A stretch of DNA of 64,000 nt from Nitrosopumilus sp. (GTDB lineage Archaea > Thermoproteota > Nitrososphaeria > Nitrososphaerales > Nitrosopumilaceae), in NCBI RefSeq assembly GCF_025699125.1, contig NZ_JAILWC010000001.1:786204-850203 (forward strand), in the 5' to 3' direction. Below are positions 1-8,283 of this stretch, in pieces (position 1 is the first letter of the stretch; each line of letters starts with the position of its first letter). Below the pieces are notes generated by a model. It was not told the origin of the DNA and made no database searches. It worked only from the letters and a program-made list of their open reading frames with translations. A program made the position numbers and the translations under genes.

Positions 1-43
1 AGATTGAGAATCAAAAAAGATATTCACTTAAATTATTGAAATA

Positions 44-1063
44 GTGTCATCAAACATCATGATGGCAGCAGATGCGGGTGCAACAGTTCTAGAAACAAAT
101 GATAGCGATCCAATGAAGCCAGATAAAACAAAAACAAAGTTTGATGTGATTATTATAGGTGCAGGACCTTCTGGATACACAGCAGGAATTTATTGCTCCA
201 GAGCAGGTTATGACACATTAATTTTATCAGGAATACTTCCAGGAGGTCAATTAGTAAACACGACAGAAGTTGAAAATTATCCCGGATTTGAAAATGGAAT
301 AATGGGACCAGATTTGATGATAGATATGAGAAAGCAAACTCAAAGGATGGGCACTACAATTATTGATGATGAGGCAGTAGATGTTGATTTCAGAAGAAAA
401 CCATTCAAAGTTTTAACTGCATCCGAAGAGTATGAAGGGCGTGCAGTAATTATTGCAACTGGTGCAAATCCAAGAAAAATGGGATTGGAAGGCGAACAAA
501 AATTTGCAGGTAAAGGGGTATCGTATTGTGCCACATGTGACGGACCATTCTTTAGAAATCAAGAGATAGTCGTAGTAGGAGGAGGTGATTCTGCAATTGA
601 AGAAGCTACGTTTCTTACAAAATTCGGATCAACTATCCACATCGTACATAGACGAGGCGAATTACGTGCAAGCAAAGTAATGCAAGAACGTGCAATGAAT
701 AATGAAAAAATAAAATTTCATTGGGATTCAGTTGTGACAGATATCAAAGGAGATCAAAAAATGCAGCAGGTGATTTTAAAAAATCTAAAAACAAATGAAG
801 AAACAGCAATTGATGCTGGAGGTCTTTTTGTTGCAATTGGTCATGAACCCAATACAAAATTATTCAAAGACCAAATTGATTTAGACAAGGAAGGGTATGT
901 TGTTTTAAAAAATAAAACCCATACAAATGTTGAAGGTGTTTTTGCAGCAGGGGATGTACATGATAGAAATTATAGGCAGGCAATAACGGCTGCAGGATTT
1001 GGATGTATGGCAGCAATTGATGTAGATAAATATCTCACAGAAAGCGCAGATAAGAAAGAATGA
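44..1063 (+). CDS. trxB: thioredoxin reductase
   Basis: FAD/NADPH-dependent reduction of a thioredoxin-type disulfide in the cytoplasm. The FAD-binding GAGPSG lies near residues 39-44, the redox motif CATC at 162-165, the NADPH-binding GGGDSA near 180, and the second FAD motif GVFAAGD near 303. The length of 339 aa is normal for the family apart from about 30 extra N-terminal residues. The called start is a GTG; ATGs at 59 and 62 are alternatives that shorten only the unconserved leader. The stop overlaps the start of the next small zinc-finger gene (ATGA), so the two are probably co-transcribed. The family assignment is firm; which thioredoxin it serves cannot be seen. Confidence 0.95.
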   Translation: MSSNIMMAADAGATVLETNDSDPMKPDKTKTKFDVIIIGAGPSGYTAGIYCSRAGYDTLILSGILPGGQLVNTTEVENYPGFENGIMGPDLMIDMRKQTQRMGTTIIDDEAVDVDFRRKPFKVLTASEEYEGRAVIIATGANPRKMGLEGEQKFAGKGVSYCATCDGPFFRNQEIVVVGGGDSAIEEATFLTKFGSTIHIVHRRGELRASKVMQERAMNNEKIKFHWDSVVTDIKGDQKMQQVILKNLKTNEETAIDAGGLFVAIGHEPNTKLFKDQIDLDKEGYVVLKNKTHTNVEGVFAAGDVHDRNYRQAITAAGFGCMAAIDVDKYLTESADKKE

Positions 1064-1275
1064 AAAATGCAGAATGTAAAAAGTGTTTAAATAAATTTCA
1101 ACAAAAAGATATCTATACAATTCAACAATTTCAATATAGAAAGATTCCAACTTACAAGTGGTCACTAAATTTTTTCAAAAAATTAGAAATTAATGAATGG
1201 GATTCTTTTTGTGAAAAATGCATAACAGAATATTCTGAAAAATCTAAAGAGGAATGGGATAAATTAAAAGCATAA
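1060..1275 (+). CDS. small CxxC/CxxC protein, function unknown
   Basis: A 71-aa protein with two cysteine pairs (CKKC near residues 6-9 and CEKC near 51-54) separated by a basic, aromatic middle, consistent with one zinc-binding fold. It is not recognised as a named family. The ATG overlaps the stop of trxB, which is strong evidence for translation as the second gene of that operon and hints at a thiol or metal role. The pair could instead be a redox disulfide, a plausible substrate of the adjacent reductase; that is inference from position only. Confidence 0.6.
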   Translation: MKNAECKKCLNKFQQKDIYTIQQFQYRKIPTYKWSLNFFKKLEINEWDSFCEKCITEYSEKSKEEWDKLKA

Positions 1276-1300
1276 ACTGTTTTGAGAAGGAGATAGTGTA

Positions 1301-1774
1301 ATGAGTGAAAATTTAGAGAACGTTAAAAAATCAATCAAAGAACATAGCGAAAAACTAGCAAAATTAGGAACAGAATTAGCTGAAATCAAGTTTAGTTACA
1401 AGGTTGAAGAAAAACCATCCAAAGAATATTGGGAGAAAAGAATGAAGGAATACAAAAAATATAATGAAAAATGTTTAGAATATTACAATCAAGTTCACTC
1501 GATGATGAATTTAATCAATAAAGAAGAATCACAGATGTTTCTATTACATATAAGCAAATTCAGGCAGCTAGGATTAGAATTATTAGAAATTATGCAGAAA
1601 ATCAAAGATAATCCATCAATTACCGATCCTAAAGATAAGCAGAAGAGTCAATGGAGCAAAGATATCAAAAATAAAATATCTGAACAGAGCAACAAGTGTC
1701 TCAATCATGAAAAAGAGATGAATGGATCATTTAGAAATTTTTATCAAAATGAATTAAAGAAAATTTTGGAATAA
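1301..1774 (+). CDS. hypothetical coiled-coil protein
   Basis: A 157-aa, highly charged, Lys/Glu-rich, predominantly helical protein with heptad-like stretches and a single central hydrophobic helix around residues 80-100. There is no signal peptide or membrane segment. A good Shine-Dalgarno (GGAG in gaaggagat) lies about 10 nt before the ATG. It follows the 71-aa gene by 25 bp on the same strand and ends 3 bp before the convergent cysteine synthase gene. The family is not recognised. Confidence 0.6.
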   Translation: MSENLENVKKSIKEHSEKLAKLGTELAEIKFSYKVEEKPSKEYWEKRMKEYKKYNEKCLEYYNQVHSMMNLINKEESQMFLLHISKFRQLGLELLEIMQKIKDNPSITDPKDKQKSQWSKDIKNKISEQSNKCLNHEKEMNGSFRNFYQNELKKILE

Positions 1775-1777
1775 AAT

Positions 1778-2770
1778 CTAATAGGCCAAGACAGACATAT
1801 GTTGTGCTTTATTCAGAGCATTTTCAAATTCTTCTTCAGACATGACATTTTGGGATGCATAAACACTTTTGAATTTTCTTCCATCATCTGCAAAAATTCC
1901 CACCACACATGCATCGTCTTTAATAGGATATTTTTTCATACACGCATAGACTGCAGCAGAGGAAGGGCTAATCAAGAGTCGATCTTTTTCGAACACCTCT
2001 TTTACTACAGAAAATGCTTCTTTATTGTCAACAGATACCCAATCATCCACCACATTTTCTCTTTTTAAAAATAAATCAGGTTTAGCAGACTCTTCAAAAT
2101 TCCTCCAACCTTGTATCAAATGATTTTGTTGTGGTTGGCAACCGATAATTTTGACATTAGGATTTTTTTCTTTAAGAAAAGTCCCAATGCCGGTAATGGT
2201 TCCTCCGGTACCTACACCTGTAAAAAAATGAGTCACTTTCCCATCAGTTTGTTTCCAAATTTCAGGACCTGTGCCAACATAATGTCCTTTGAAATTTGCT
2301 TCATTAGCATATTGATTTGGTGAATAGTAAGTGTCAGGTCTTGAGGAAGCAATGGATGTAGCTAGAGCAATGCTTTGATCGGTTCCGGCCCCAACTTTAG
2401 GACATAAATCATCGCTTGTCTCAAACACTTTAGCACCAAGATTTCTAATGATATCTTTGGTTTCATTACTGGCTTTTTCTGGAATCACAATCTCAACTTT
2501 GTACCCCAACACATTTGCAATACCAGTTAACGCAATTCCTGTGTTTCCAGAAGTGGGTTCTATGATGATGCTTTTTCCTTTTGTTAAAATCCCTCGCTCT
2601 TCACCATCTTTGATCATCCAATAGGCTGCCCTATCCTTTACTGAACCGAATGGGTTATGGCCTTCTAATTTTGCAAAATATTCAGTATTGTTGTGTGAAA
2701 GAGAATTTAGTTTTACAAGAGGAGTGTTGCCCACACGACTTAAGACATCTGTATCAGTGACAGTGGTCAT
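1778..2770 (-). CDS. cysM: cysteine synthase family, probably O-phosphoserine sulfhydrylase type
   Basis: PLP-dependent beta-replacement enzyme that makes cysteine from an activated serine and a sulfur donor. The PLP lysine is K45 in GSVKDRAA, the substrate loop is PTSGNTG near residues 73-79, and the phosphate-binding GTGGT lies near 188-192. A segment near residues 220-226 (QGWRNFEES) resembles the region of mycobacterial CysM in which an arginine recognises O-phosphoserine, so OPS rather than O-acetylserine may be the substrate; this is inference from remembered motifs. The gene starts 8 bp after a TusA-like gene on the same strand, suggesting an operon in which TusA carries the sulfur. 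Confidence 0.88.
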   Translation of the reverse strand: MTTVTDTDVLSRVGNTPLVKLNSLSHNNTEYFAKLEGHNPFGSVKDRAAYWMIKDGEERGILTKGKSIIIEPTSGNTGIALTGIANVLGYKVEIVIPEKASNETKDIIRNLGAKVFETSDDLCPKVGAGTDQSIALATSIASSRPDTYYSPNQYANEANFKGHYVGTGPEIWKQTDGKVTHFFTGVGTGGTITGIGTFLKEKNPNVKIIGCQPQQNHLIQGWRNFEESAKPDLFLKRENVVDDWVSVDNKEAFSVVKEVFEKDRLLISPSSAAVYACMKKYPIKDDACVVGIFADDGRKFKSVYASQNVMSEEEFENALNKAQHMSVLAY

Positions 2771-2778
2771 AATTCCGG

Positions 2779-3015
2779 TTATTTCACCTTTTTAATTTGA
2801 AAAGTAATTACATTACCATCTTTGGATAAATCTAATAATTCATGACCGTTTCGTGTAACCCACCGGGATATGTCATCTTCTGCAGCAGGATCATCGGCAG
2901 ATACGGTCAAGGTTTCACCAACTTGCATTCTTTCAATTTCAATTTTTGTTCTGAATACAGGTTCAGGACAAAACAAACCTGTTGCGTCTAATTTTTTATC
3001 AGGAGATTCAGACAT
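2779..3015 (-). CDS. tusA: TusA/SirA-like sulfur carrier protein
   Basis: A 78-aa protein of the TusA family, which carries persulfide sulfur on a single cysteine. The diagnostic CPEP motif with the active cysteine at residue 16 follows DATGLF, and the rest matches the two-layer alpha/beta fold with the conserved DDPAAEDDISRW stretch. It is first in a two-gene unit with the cysteine synthase gene, 8 bp apart. TusA proteins can serve tRNA thiolation, molybdopterin or dissimilatory sulfur transfer; the neighbour favours sulfur delivery for cysteine synthesis, which is not proven. Confidence 0.88.
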   Translation of the reverse strand: MSESPDKKLDATGLFCPEPVFRTKIEIERMQVGETLTVSADDPAAEDDISRWVTRNGHELLDLSKDGNVITFQIKKVK

Positions 3016-3101
3016 GATATCTAATTCATCAAAGACGTTTTGTTATATTAAAATCTATTTTAACTAGTGAAAGCGTAGCTATAACAAATTAGCTTTACCT
3101 A

Positions 3102-4820
3102 TCATTTTGAGGACAGAATAAACACAGTATATTCCAGATCTTTTATCAGGCTTTGATCTATTTTTGTAAATTTGAATTGAAGATCTTTTGCTTTTTCATA
3201 CACAGAATTATCCACCACAGTTGTATTAGGTAATGCATACTGATTTATCTTAAAGCAGATGTTTACAGGCTCTCCAAAAATATCATCTAATGAGGAATCA
3301 GATGTTTTTGCTTCATTTACAATTCCAAATGCAGAACTTATTCGGTATGCCATCCCTGGAAGATTTTCAGACTTCGTCTTCTCATTGAGTTCTTTATCCA
3401 TCTTTGAGATTTCCAAACAACAATCTAGCATGTTTGATAGAGCATCATCATCTTTGGATGCAGGAAAGTAAAACAGTACTGCATCATCAATAATCTTGAC
3501 AGGTATTCCTTCATGTTTTTTGATGATTGGGACAACAGAATCAGTAAAGATTTGGCCATATCGTTTTTTCTGCTCAGCATTTAGAGTTTTAGTAATTTTG
3601 ATTGAGCCCACTAAATCAACCAAACAGACATAGCTCTCACGCTTTTCTTCAAAGTATTTTGACAGAATATCCCCTTGTTGTTTAATGATGTTTTCTCGCT
3701 TTCCTATTGCAGAAATTGTTTCCTCTATTGTCTTTGCCATATCATCAAATGATGTGGATAACTGTTCAATCTCATCATTTGTCTTAATGTTTGTTCTAAC
3801 ATCAAAGTTTCCTGAGGAGAGTTCTTTAGCTGCATCACGCAATTTGAGAATTGGTTGTGATATTCTTCTAGACAGTATGAAAGTAACAATACTTGCAATA
3901 ACAATAAGACTAATTCCAACTAAAATTATCTTATTTTGTAATTCTGTAATTGGTTTTAAGATAGAAGACTCATCTACTTCAGTTAACAAAACAAATCCAA
4001 GATCTTTTTGACAGTAAGAATATCCAAAGATGTCAACATTTCTGTAATCAGTATAATCAACAGCCTCTACATTTCGTCCATTATCAAAGCATTCACTTAC
4101 TGCAAATGTGTCTACTTTTTGATTAAATGGTGTGTTTTCAAAAAATATTGATTCAGAAATCATCATCTTGTTTTTATTCACCAAATAAACTTCGCCTGTC
4201 TCATGCAAGCCAAATCTGTTCAGCAGTATGTTATCAAAGACAGAACTCCCCATACTTGCAATCATCACACCCACCTGATTGCCACTATCTGAAAGAATAG
4301 GCAATGAAATATTCATCAGGCGAGTTTTGTCAAGATCTTGTGTAAACTCTACAGTTACATCATTTACTTTGTAGTTGTCTTTGATGTATGTTATAGGATC
4401 AATTTTTTCATTTAATGAAAATATTGGTTTTCCCCTCATATTGATAATCTGAAGGTCTCTTATTCCAGCTTCAAACTCATTTAATTGAAATGATTGAAAT
4501 TCATCATGAAGATGGGGAAGTTGTTCTTCAAGAATATTATGAAATGAAACATCATCAAGTCCAGGTATCAAGACATCAAATGATTCTTGAACAACTTGAT
4601 TTTGGGTAAAACTCTGTAATTTTGTAATTCGTGATTCAATGATTGATGAAATTGTCTGACCACGTGTTTCTGATTCATCTTTTAGAGATTCTTTGACATT
4701 ATTTTTGATTACACTATCTGCAAAATTGTATGCAAGGCCAGTTGTAACAGCAATAGATGCTATGCTAATTGCAAGCATCAAAACAATTAGTTTCGTACTT
4801 ATACTTACAAAAGACTTCAT
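3102..4820 (-). CDS. membrane sensor with HAMP and class III nucleotide cyclase-like domain
   Basis: 572 aa. An N-terminal membrane segment (about residues 10-32) is followed by an extracellular sensor domain to about 290, a second membrane segment (about 293-316), a HAMP linker (316-370), and a class III cyclase homology domain (about 395-560). The cyclase core is recognised from VCLVDLVGS (first metal-site aspartate), DDAVLFYFP (second metal region) and DIFGEPVNICFKI. The transition-state Asn is present, but the position four residues later, usually Arg, is Lys. The product may be cAMP, another nucleotide or nothing, if the domain is only regulatory. It stands alone between the tusA and regulator genes. 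Confidence 0.82.
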   Translation of the reverse strand: MKSFVSISTKLIVLMLAISIASIAVTTGLAYNFADSVIKNNVKESLKDESETRGQTISSIIESRITKLQSFTQNQVVQESFDVLIPGLDDVSFHNILEEQLPHLHDEFQSFQLNEFEAGIRDLQIINMRGKPIFSLNEKIDPITYIKDNYKVNDVTVEFTQDLDKTRLMNISLPILSDSGNQVGVMIASMGSSVFDNILLNRFGLHETGEVYLVNKNKMMISESIFFENTPFNQKVDTFAVSECFDNGRNVEAVDYTDYRNVDIFGYSYCQKDLGFVLLTEVDESSILKPITELQNKIILVGISLIVIASIVTFILSRRISQPILKLRDAAKELSSGNFDVRTNIKTNDEIEQLSTSFDDMAKTIEETISAIGKRENIIKQQGDILSKYFEEKRESYVCLVDLVGSIKITKTLNAEQKKRYGQIFTDSVVPIIKKHEGIPVKIIDDAVLFYFPASKDDDALSNMLDCCLEISKMDKELNEKTKSENLPGMAYRISSAFGIVNEAKTSDSSLDDIFGEPVNICFKINQYALPNTTVVDNSVYEKAKDLQFKFTKIDQSLIKDLEYTVFILSSK

Positions 4821-4965
4821 ATGATTTTTAACATATTTTTAGGTATTTTAATTGTGATCTAGTTAATCATTAGAATCCAAATAAGTCAGTATTGCATTAC
4901 AATGATAAGCCATAAACGCATCCAGATTTGTTCTATTTATATTCAAAACCACAAAAATAATTTTT

Positions 4966-5769
4966 TTAAATTTCTTTTAGTTTACTTTCTTGAAACACAT
5001 CAGAGCCATGCCAGCAATATCGGAAATAATCAAGACACCATTCATGAAACATAGGATCTTTTGAATAAAACATTTCAGTAATATCAGATTCGCCATCAAT
5101 GCCAGGAAACATAACACACGCTTCTTTTTCATTAAGGACAAGGGTAGTGTGTGCATTAGTCATCATTTTACGCTCAACTAAGCCCTTTTCTATTAACTTA
5201 TCAAATCCTAATTTTTTTAATAATGCCTTTCTTCCCTTTGGAACTACAGTGGGTTCTGAAAAAATATAATTGAATTTGACACCTTTTTTGATTTGTTTTA
5301 CCAAGGGTTCAATAATATCAAGAGGCACTTCAGAAACTACTTCATAAATATACTCACTAGAATTTTTGTAGATATTCTTCCATTGCTCTAACACTTTAGA
5401 TACTCCTTTGACATATTCGCTAATTGCAAGTTGACCACAACGCATATTGAATTTATGAGGAATGTTCCCAAAATCATGATTTTCAAAATATTTCCTATTT
5501 TGTAATAAAAATACTAACGAAGGAACTTGTGTACAGATACTTTTTCCAAATGTCGTTAATGTGTATGTACCGTCTATTGTTTTTTTTATCAAGCCAGTTT
5601 TTTCAAGACGTGAGAAATTTCTGTGCACTTCCTGTCTTGTCGCATCAATTTCTTTGGCACATGTTGAAGGGGCTAAATTTTTGCTCAATAGTTTAAACAA
5701 AATACTTAGTCTTTGAGGGCTAGCTAACTCCAGCACATAATCTGCCGCCTCATCAATCAGATCAGTCAT
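4966..5769 (-). CDS. winged-helix transcriptional regulator (ArsR-like HTH plus DUF1724-like C-terminal domain)
   Basis: A 267-aa cytoplasmic protein. Residues 10-75 form an ArsR-like winged helix (LASPQRLSILFKLL, then TRQEVHRNFSRLEKTGLI as the recognition region and a beta wing). The remaining ~190 residues resemble the effector domain of archaeal regulators annotated DUF1724, containing the typical acidic segment near MFPGIDGESDITEMFYS. It probably senses a small ligand; none can be named. The gene is monocistronic, with 66 bp to the hemerythrin gene upstream on the same strand. Confidence 0.75.
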   Translation of the reverse strand: MTDLIDEAADYVLELASPQRLSILFKLLSKNLAPSTCAKEIDATRQEVHRNFSRLEKTGLIKKTIDGTYTLTTFGKSICTQVPSLVFLLQNRKYFENHDFGNIPHKFNMRCGQLAISEYVKGVSKVLEQWKNIYKNSSEYIYEVVSEVPLDIIEPLVKQIKKGVKFNYIFSEPTVVPKGRKALLKKLGFDKLIEKGLVERKMMTNAHTTLVLNEKEACVMFPGIDGESDITEMFYSKDPMFHEWCLDYFRYCWHGSDVFQESKLKEI

Positions 5770-5836
5770 GCATGATCATCAGATTCATGCACTATAAAAC
5801 TAGTCGAAAATTAGATTCAGTCAGAGATACAGCACA

Positions 5837-6379
5837 TCATTTTTGATACCAAGAACATGACTCCAAAAAGGCAATTTCTGCAATCATTTCTTCTACTTTC
5901 TTTACTACAGCAAACACTGATTTGTATTCCTCATACATATCAACCTCTTCTTCTTTTGTTAGCACATTTGCCTCAGCATCATCAAAAAATTTGTTTTCTT
6001 TGTGCAGATGATCTTTTAGAAACACGCCATATGCCTTTAGAAACCTTGAGACAGGTTCCCGTTCATCAGAACCGCCCTTCCATAATTTTAAATGACGAGA
6101 TATTTGTCGTGCAACATTTCTACCAAACTCATGTTCAACAAGAAATCTATGAATCTCTTCTTTGAGCGTGTCATGATTTGAAACACATGGAAAATACGAG
6201 TCTTCTTCACGTGAATGATGAATCGTATCTACAAATTCAGAAATTACTATCATGATTTTATTCAAATCTGAAAATGGAATTTCTGTGCCTTGTTCTAACT
6301 CATCAGAACATTTGAAAACTATTTTTTCCAGGCGTTTTACCTGATCATGATCTGCACGTAATTGATTAGTAGCACTCAT
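5837..6379 (-). CDS. hemerythrin-like HHE domain protein
   Basis: 180 aa, four-helix hemerythrin fold. Candidate iron ligands are visible as HDQ near residue 10, HHSREED near 56-62, HE near 85, and HLHKENKFFDD near 128-138. Such proteins bind a diiron site and take part in oxygen, NO or iron sensing or repair. The ATG overlaps the stop of the upstream 76-aa gene by 4 bp, so the two are one transcript. No membrane segment. A role in oxidative or nitrosative stress is plausible beside copper oxidase genes, but this is inference. Confidence 0.85.
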   Translation of the reverse strand: MSATNQLRADHDQVKRLEKIVFKCSDELEQGTEIPFSDLNKIMIVISEFVDTIHHSREEDSYFPCVSNHDTLKEEIHRFLVEHEFGRNVARQISRHLKLWKGGSDEREPVSRFLKAYGVFLKDHLHKENKFFDDAEANVLTKEEEVDMYEEYKSVFAVVKKVEEMIAEIAFLESCSWYQK

Positions 6380-6606
6380 TTTGAAGATATGAACTCTCTG
6401 AGAATTTCAGCAGCACCTGAAGTATCACATGCTTCCAGTCTGTCAAGAAGATATGAATCAGATTCTATTTCATTCATTTTTTCTTTGAGTTGGCGATATT
6501 TTTCTGCATCATCATAATAATTTAAAATATGAGTCAAATCATCAGATGAAATACCGTTTTCTTTTAGTTTAGATTCAAGATTTTCTCGGCTCAATGACAT
6601 CAGCAA
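6376..6606 (-). CDS. small acidic helical protein upstream of hemerythrin
   Basis: A 76-aa acidic, helical protein with no cysteines except one near the C-terminus, no signal and no membrane helix. It overlaps the hemerythrin start by 4 bp, which indicates translational coupling. The internal ATG at codon 3 is an alternative start. The family is not recognised; a regulatory or partner role for the hemerythrin is the simplest guess from position. Confidence 0.6.
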   Translation of the reverse strand: MLMSLSRENLESKLKENGISSDDLTHILNYYDDAEKYRQLKEKMNEIESDSYLLDRLEACDTSGAAEILREFISSK

Positions 6607-6664
6607 TTATTCTCCCACATTGTATTTAAAATCATATTACAATTTTTCATGTTGAACAATGCTG

Positions 6665-8002
6665 TTATGATCTAACACTAACAGTGCCTTGCATCCATGG
6701 GTGCAATGTGCAAATATAATCAATCATACCAGGATTCTCAAATGTATGACTCCAAGTATTGCCTGCCTGAATAAATTCTGAATCAAATGATTTTTCATTA
6801 TCAGTTACAGTATGTACAACAGAATCATCGTTTGTCCAAGTCACTGTTGTTCCAGATTTAATTTCTATCAAAGTTGGAAAATATGATTCTACAATGTCGG
6901 GATTCCAAGAATTTTTGACAATGGATACTTTATCTGTTTGAACTTTTTCAGCATGACTAACTTGAACCTGACCTAAATTCTCATATGATATTATCACTGG
7001 TTTTTCTAAGGATTTGATCAAGTCTTCTTGCCATTCTATCATAGAATAGCTTCCCTTGTTGTTACTTGGTTTTTGAATGTTAGACAATGATGATGCATCT
7101 TCAAGCACTTCAATTATTGCCATAGAGCCTCGTTCTTCTTGAATACCATGAACATGGAATAGGTATCTACCAGGAGTATCCCAAGTAGCTTCAATTATTG
7201 CAGTATCACCATTTCCAATCAAATGTGTTTGTGCAAAGTATGGTTCATTCCATAAAATTCCTGATGGATACACTTGCATTATGGTACTATGAATATGAAA
7301 TGGTGATTGGAGTACACCTCCAATACCTACTACATAAAATCGTGTTAACTCTCCTGCTACAACTTTGATTGGATTATCCATGTATTGTCCAGCATATCCG
7401 TTAATTGGGTAGTATTCTGTGAAATATGCCAGAGTTTCAGTTGGATCAAACTCACTTAAAGTGAAAAAATACTCTCTTGCAGGCTCCATTGGACGTATGG
7501 CAGGATCAATAATCATTGTTCCAAACATTCCCATTCTCACATGCTCAGTTGTAGGAAATGCATGACAATGATACATGAAAAGTCCTGATTCTTCTGCGAT
7601 AAAATGATACGTGTATTCTTCACCTGGCATTATCATTGGAAACACACCATCGTTTACAGAATCATGAGTTCCATGAAAATGAACAGTATGTGCATATGGA
7701 GTATCGTTAACAAATTTTACAGTAACATCGTCTCCTTCATTGAATCTAAGAGTAGGAGCTGGAACTGTTCCATTGTATGTCCAAACTGTTGCTCTAACAC
7801 CACCTGCAACTTCAATTTCGGCATCTTGGGCAATTAGTGTATAATGTAATGTTTGAGGATCTGGATTTTCAAATTTTGGATAAATATTAGTTGAATCTGC
7901 AACAGTTGTTTGTATTTCAGGAGATTGGAGTAGTAATACAGATGCAATACCAAATCCTACTATTATGCCTGCAATAATATACAATGTACTTGGTTTGATC
8001 AT
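6665..8002 (-). CDS. nirK: NirK-like multicopper oxidase with C-terminal plastocyanin domain
   Basis: 445 aa, exported by an N-terminal hydrophobic anchor (residues 7-25). Two cupredoxin domains (about 50-300) precede a plastocyanin-like domain (about 360-445). Domain 1 carries type 1 copper ligands H105, C146, H154 and M159. All four HxH motifs of two-domain multicopper oxidases are present: H108-x-H110, H145-C-H147, H236-x-H238 and H283-x-H285. The plastocyanin domain has its own His, Cys, His, Met set (VHTV, YIC, LHPWM). Archaeal ammonia oxidisers carry such proteins as NirK (nitrite/NO chemistry), but the four HxH motifs would also fit an oxygen-reducing oxidase. A 37-aa membrane peptide gene overlaps its start (ATGA). 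Confidence 0.85.
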   Translation of the reverse strand: MIKPSTLYIIAGIIVGFGIASVLLLQSPEIQTTVADSTNIYPKFENPDPQTLHYTLIAQDAEIEVAGGVRATVWTYNGTVPAPTLRFNEGDDVTVKFVNDTPYAHTVHFHGTHDSVNDGVFPMIMPGEEYTYHFIAEESGLFMYHCHAFPTTEHVRMGMFGTMIIDPAIRPMEPAREYFFTLSEFDPTETLAYFTEYYPINGYAGQYMDNPIKVVAGELTRFYVVGIGGVLQSPFHIHSTIMQVYPSGILWNEPYFAQTHLIGNGDTAIIEATWDTPGRYLFHVHGIQEERGSMAIIEVLEDASSLSNIQKPSNNKGSYSMIEWQEDLIKSLEKPVIISYENLGQVQVSHAEKVQTDKVSIVKNSWNPDIVESYFPTLIEIKSGTTVTWTNDDSVVHTVTDNEKSFDSEFIQAGNTWSHTFENPGMIDYICTLHPWMQGTVSVRS

Positions 8003-8112
8003 AAAATCACCGATAGTACAGATACTAAAATTACTGCAACAGCATAAAATATCCAGTATGTCCTTTTATGTCTTGGAATGTTTAGGGATTTTGATTTAGC
8101 TTGAAATTTCAT
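7999..8112 (-). CDS. 37-aa single-span membrane peptide overlapping the nirK-like start
   Basis: Reading the minus strand from ATG at 8112 gives a 37-codon ORF with a basic N-terminus (MKFQAKSKSLNIPRHKR) followed by one hydrophobic helix to the C-terminus. A clear Shine-Dalgarno (AGGAG) lies six bases before the ATG, and the TGA overlaps the ATG of the multicopper oxidase gene as ATGA, the usual sign of translational coupling. The predicted topology is N-in with a short outside tail. It may help membrane assembly or anchoring of the oxidase. The motif LNIPRH followed by two basic residues also occurs in the archaeosortase-like protein at 30255-31172, possibly by chance. Confidence 0.7.
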   Translation of the reverse strand: MKFQAKSKSLNIPRHKRTYWIFYAVAVILVSVLSVIL

Positions 8113-8130
8113 TATAACTCCTTTGAAAAA

Positions 8131-8190
8131 GCGAGAACTGTGTGAGAAAAAGTCACACCATGTTCTGGTCTAGGGAAGCATTGTTCTCGC
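8131..8190 (-). ncRNA. structured leader, attenuator or small RNA upstream of the nirK-like operon
   Basis: Perfect 8-bp inverted arms GCGAGAAC (8131-8138) and GTTCTCGC (8183-8190) enclose a second perfect 6-bp hairpin, GTGTGA (8140-8145) with TCACAC (8153-8158). In minus-strand RNA the outer 3' arm is directly followed by TTTTT, then by the Shine-Dalgarno of the 37-aa gene. The segment is clearly more GC-rich than its surroundings. It could be a leader that controls the nirK-like operon, a terminator or attenuator, or a free small RNA of about 60 nt. No known Rfam-like consensus is recognised. Confidence 0.45.
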
Positions 8191-8226
8191 ATGATTATGG
8201 ATATGCAAAAGTGATGATTAACCTTG

Positions 8227-8250
8227 GTAAGCTTGCTAGCTTACATGTAA
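8227..8250. promoter_or_regulatory. hairpin plus overlapping palindrome
   Basis: A perfect 7-bp inverted repeat GTAAGCT-TGCT-AGCTTAC (8227-8244) runs into the 10-bp palindrome TTACATGTAA (8241-8250). It lies between the divergent nirK-like operon and the zinc-ribbon pair starting at 8284, about 35 bp before that ATG. This suits an operator for one or both directions; an RNA hairpin is the alternative. Confidence 0.35.
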
Positions 8251-8283
8251 CCTCTGAAACTTACGAGGGTCTTTGAGAAATCA

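Noticed and set aside
8203-8275. Possible C/D box RNA (GTGATGA at about 8210, CTGA at about 8256)
   Set aside because: The boxes are right but no terminal stem forms outside them and the interval contains a strong hairpin; treated as a regulatory region instead.
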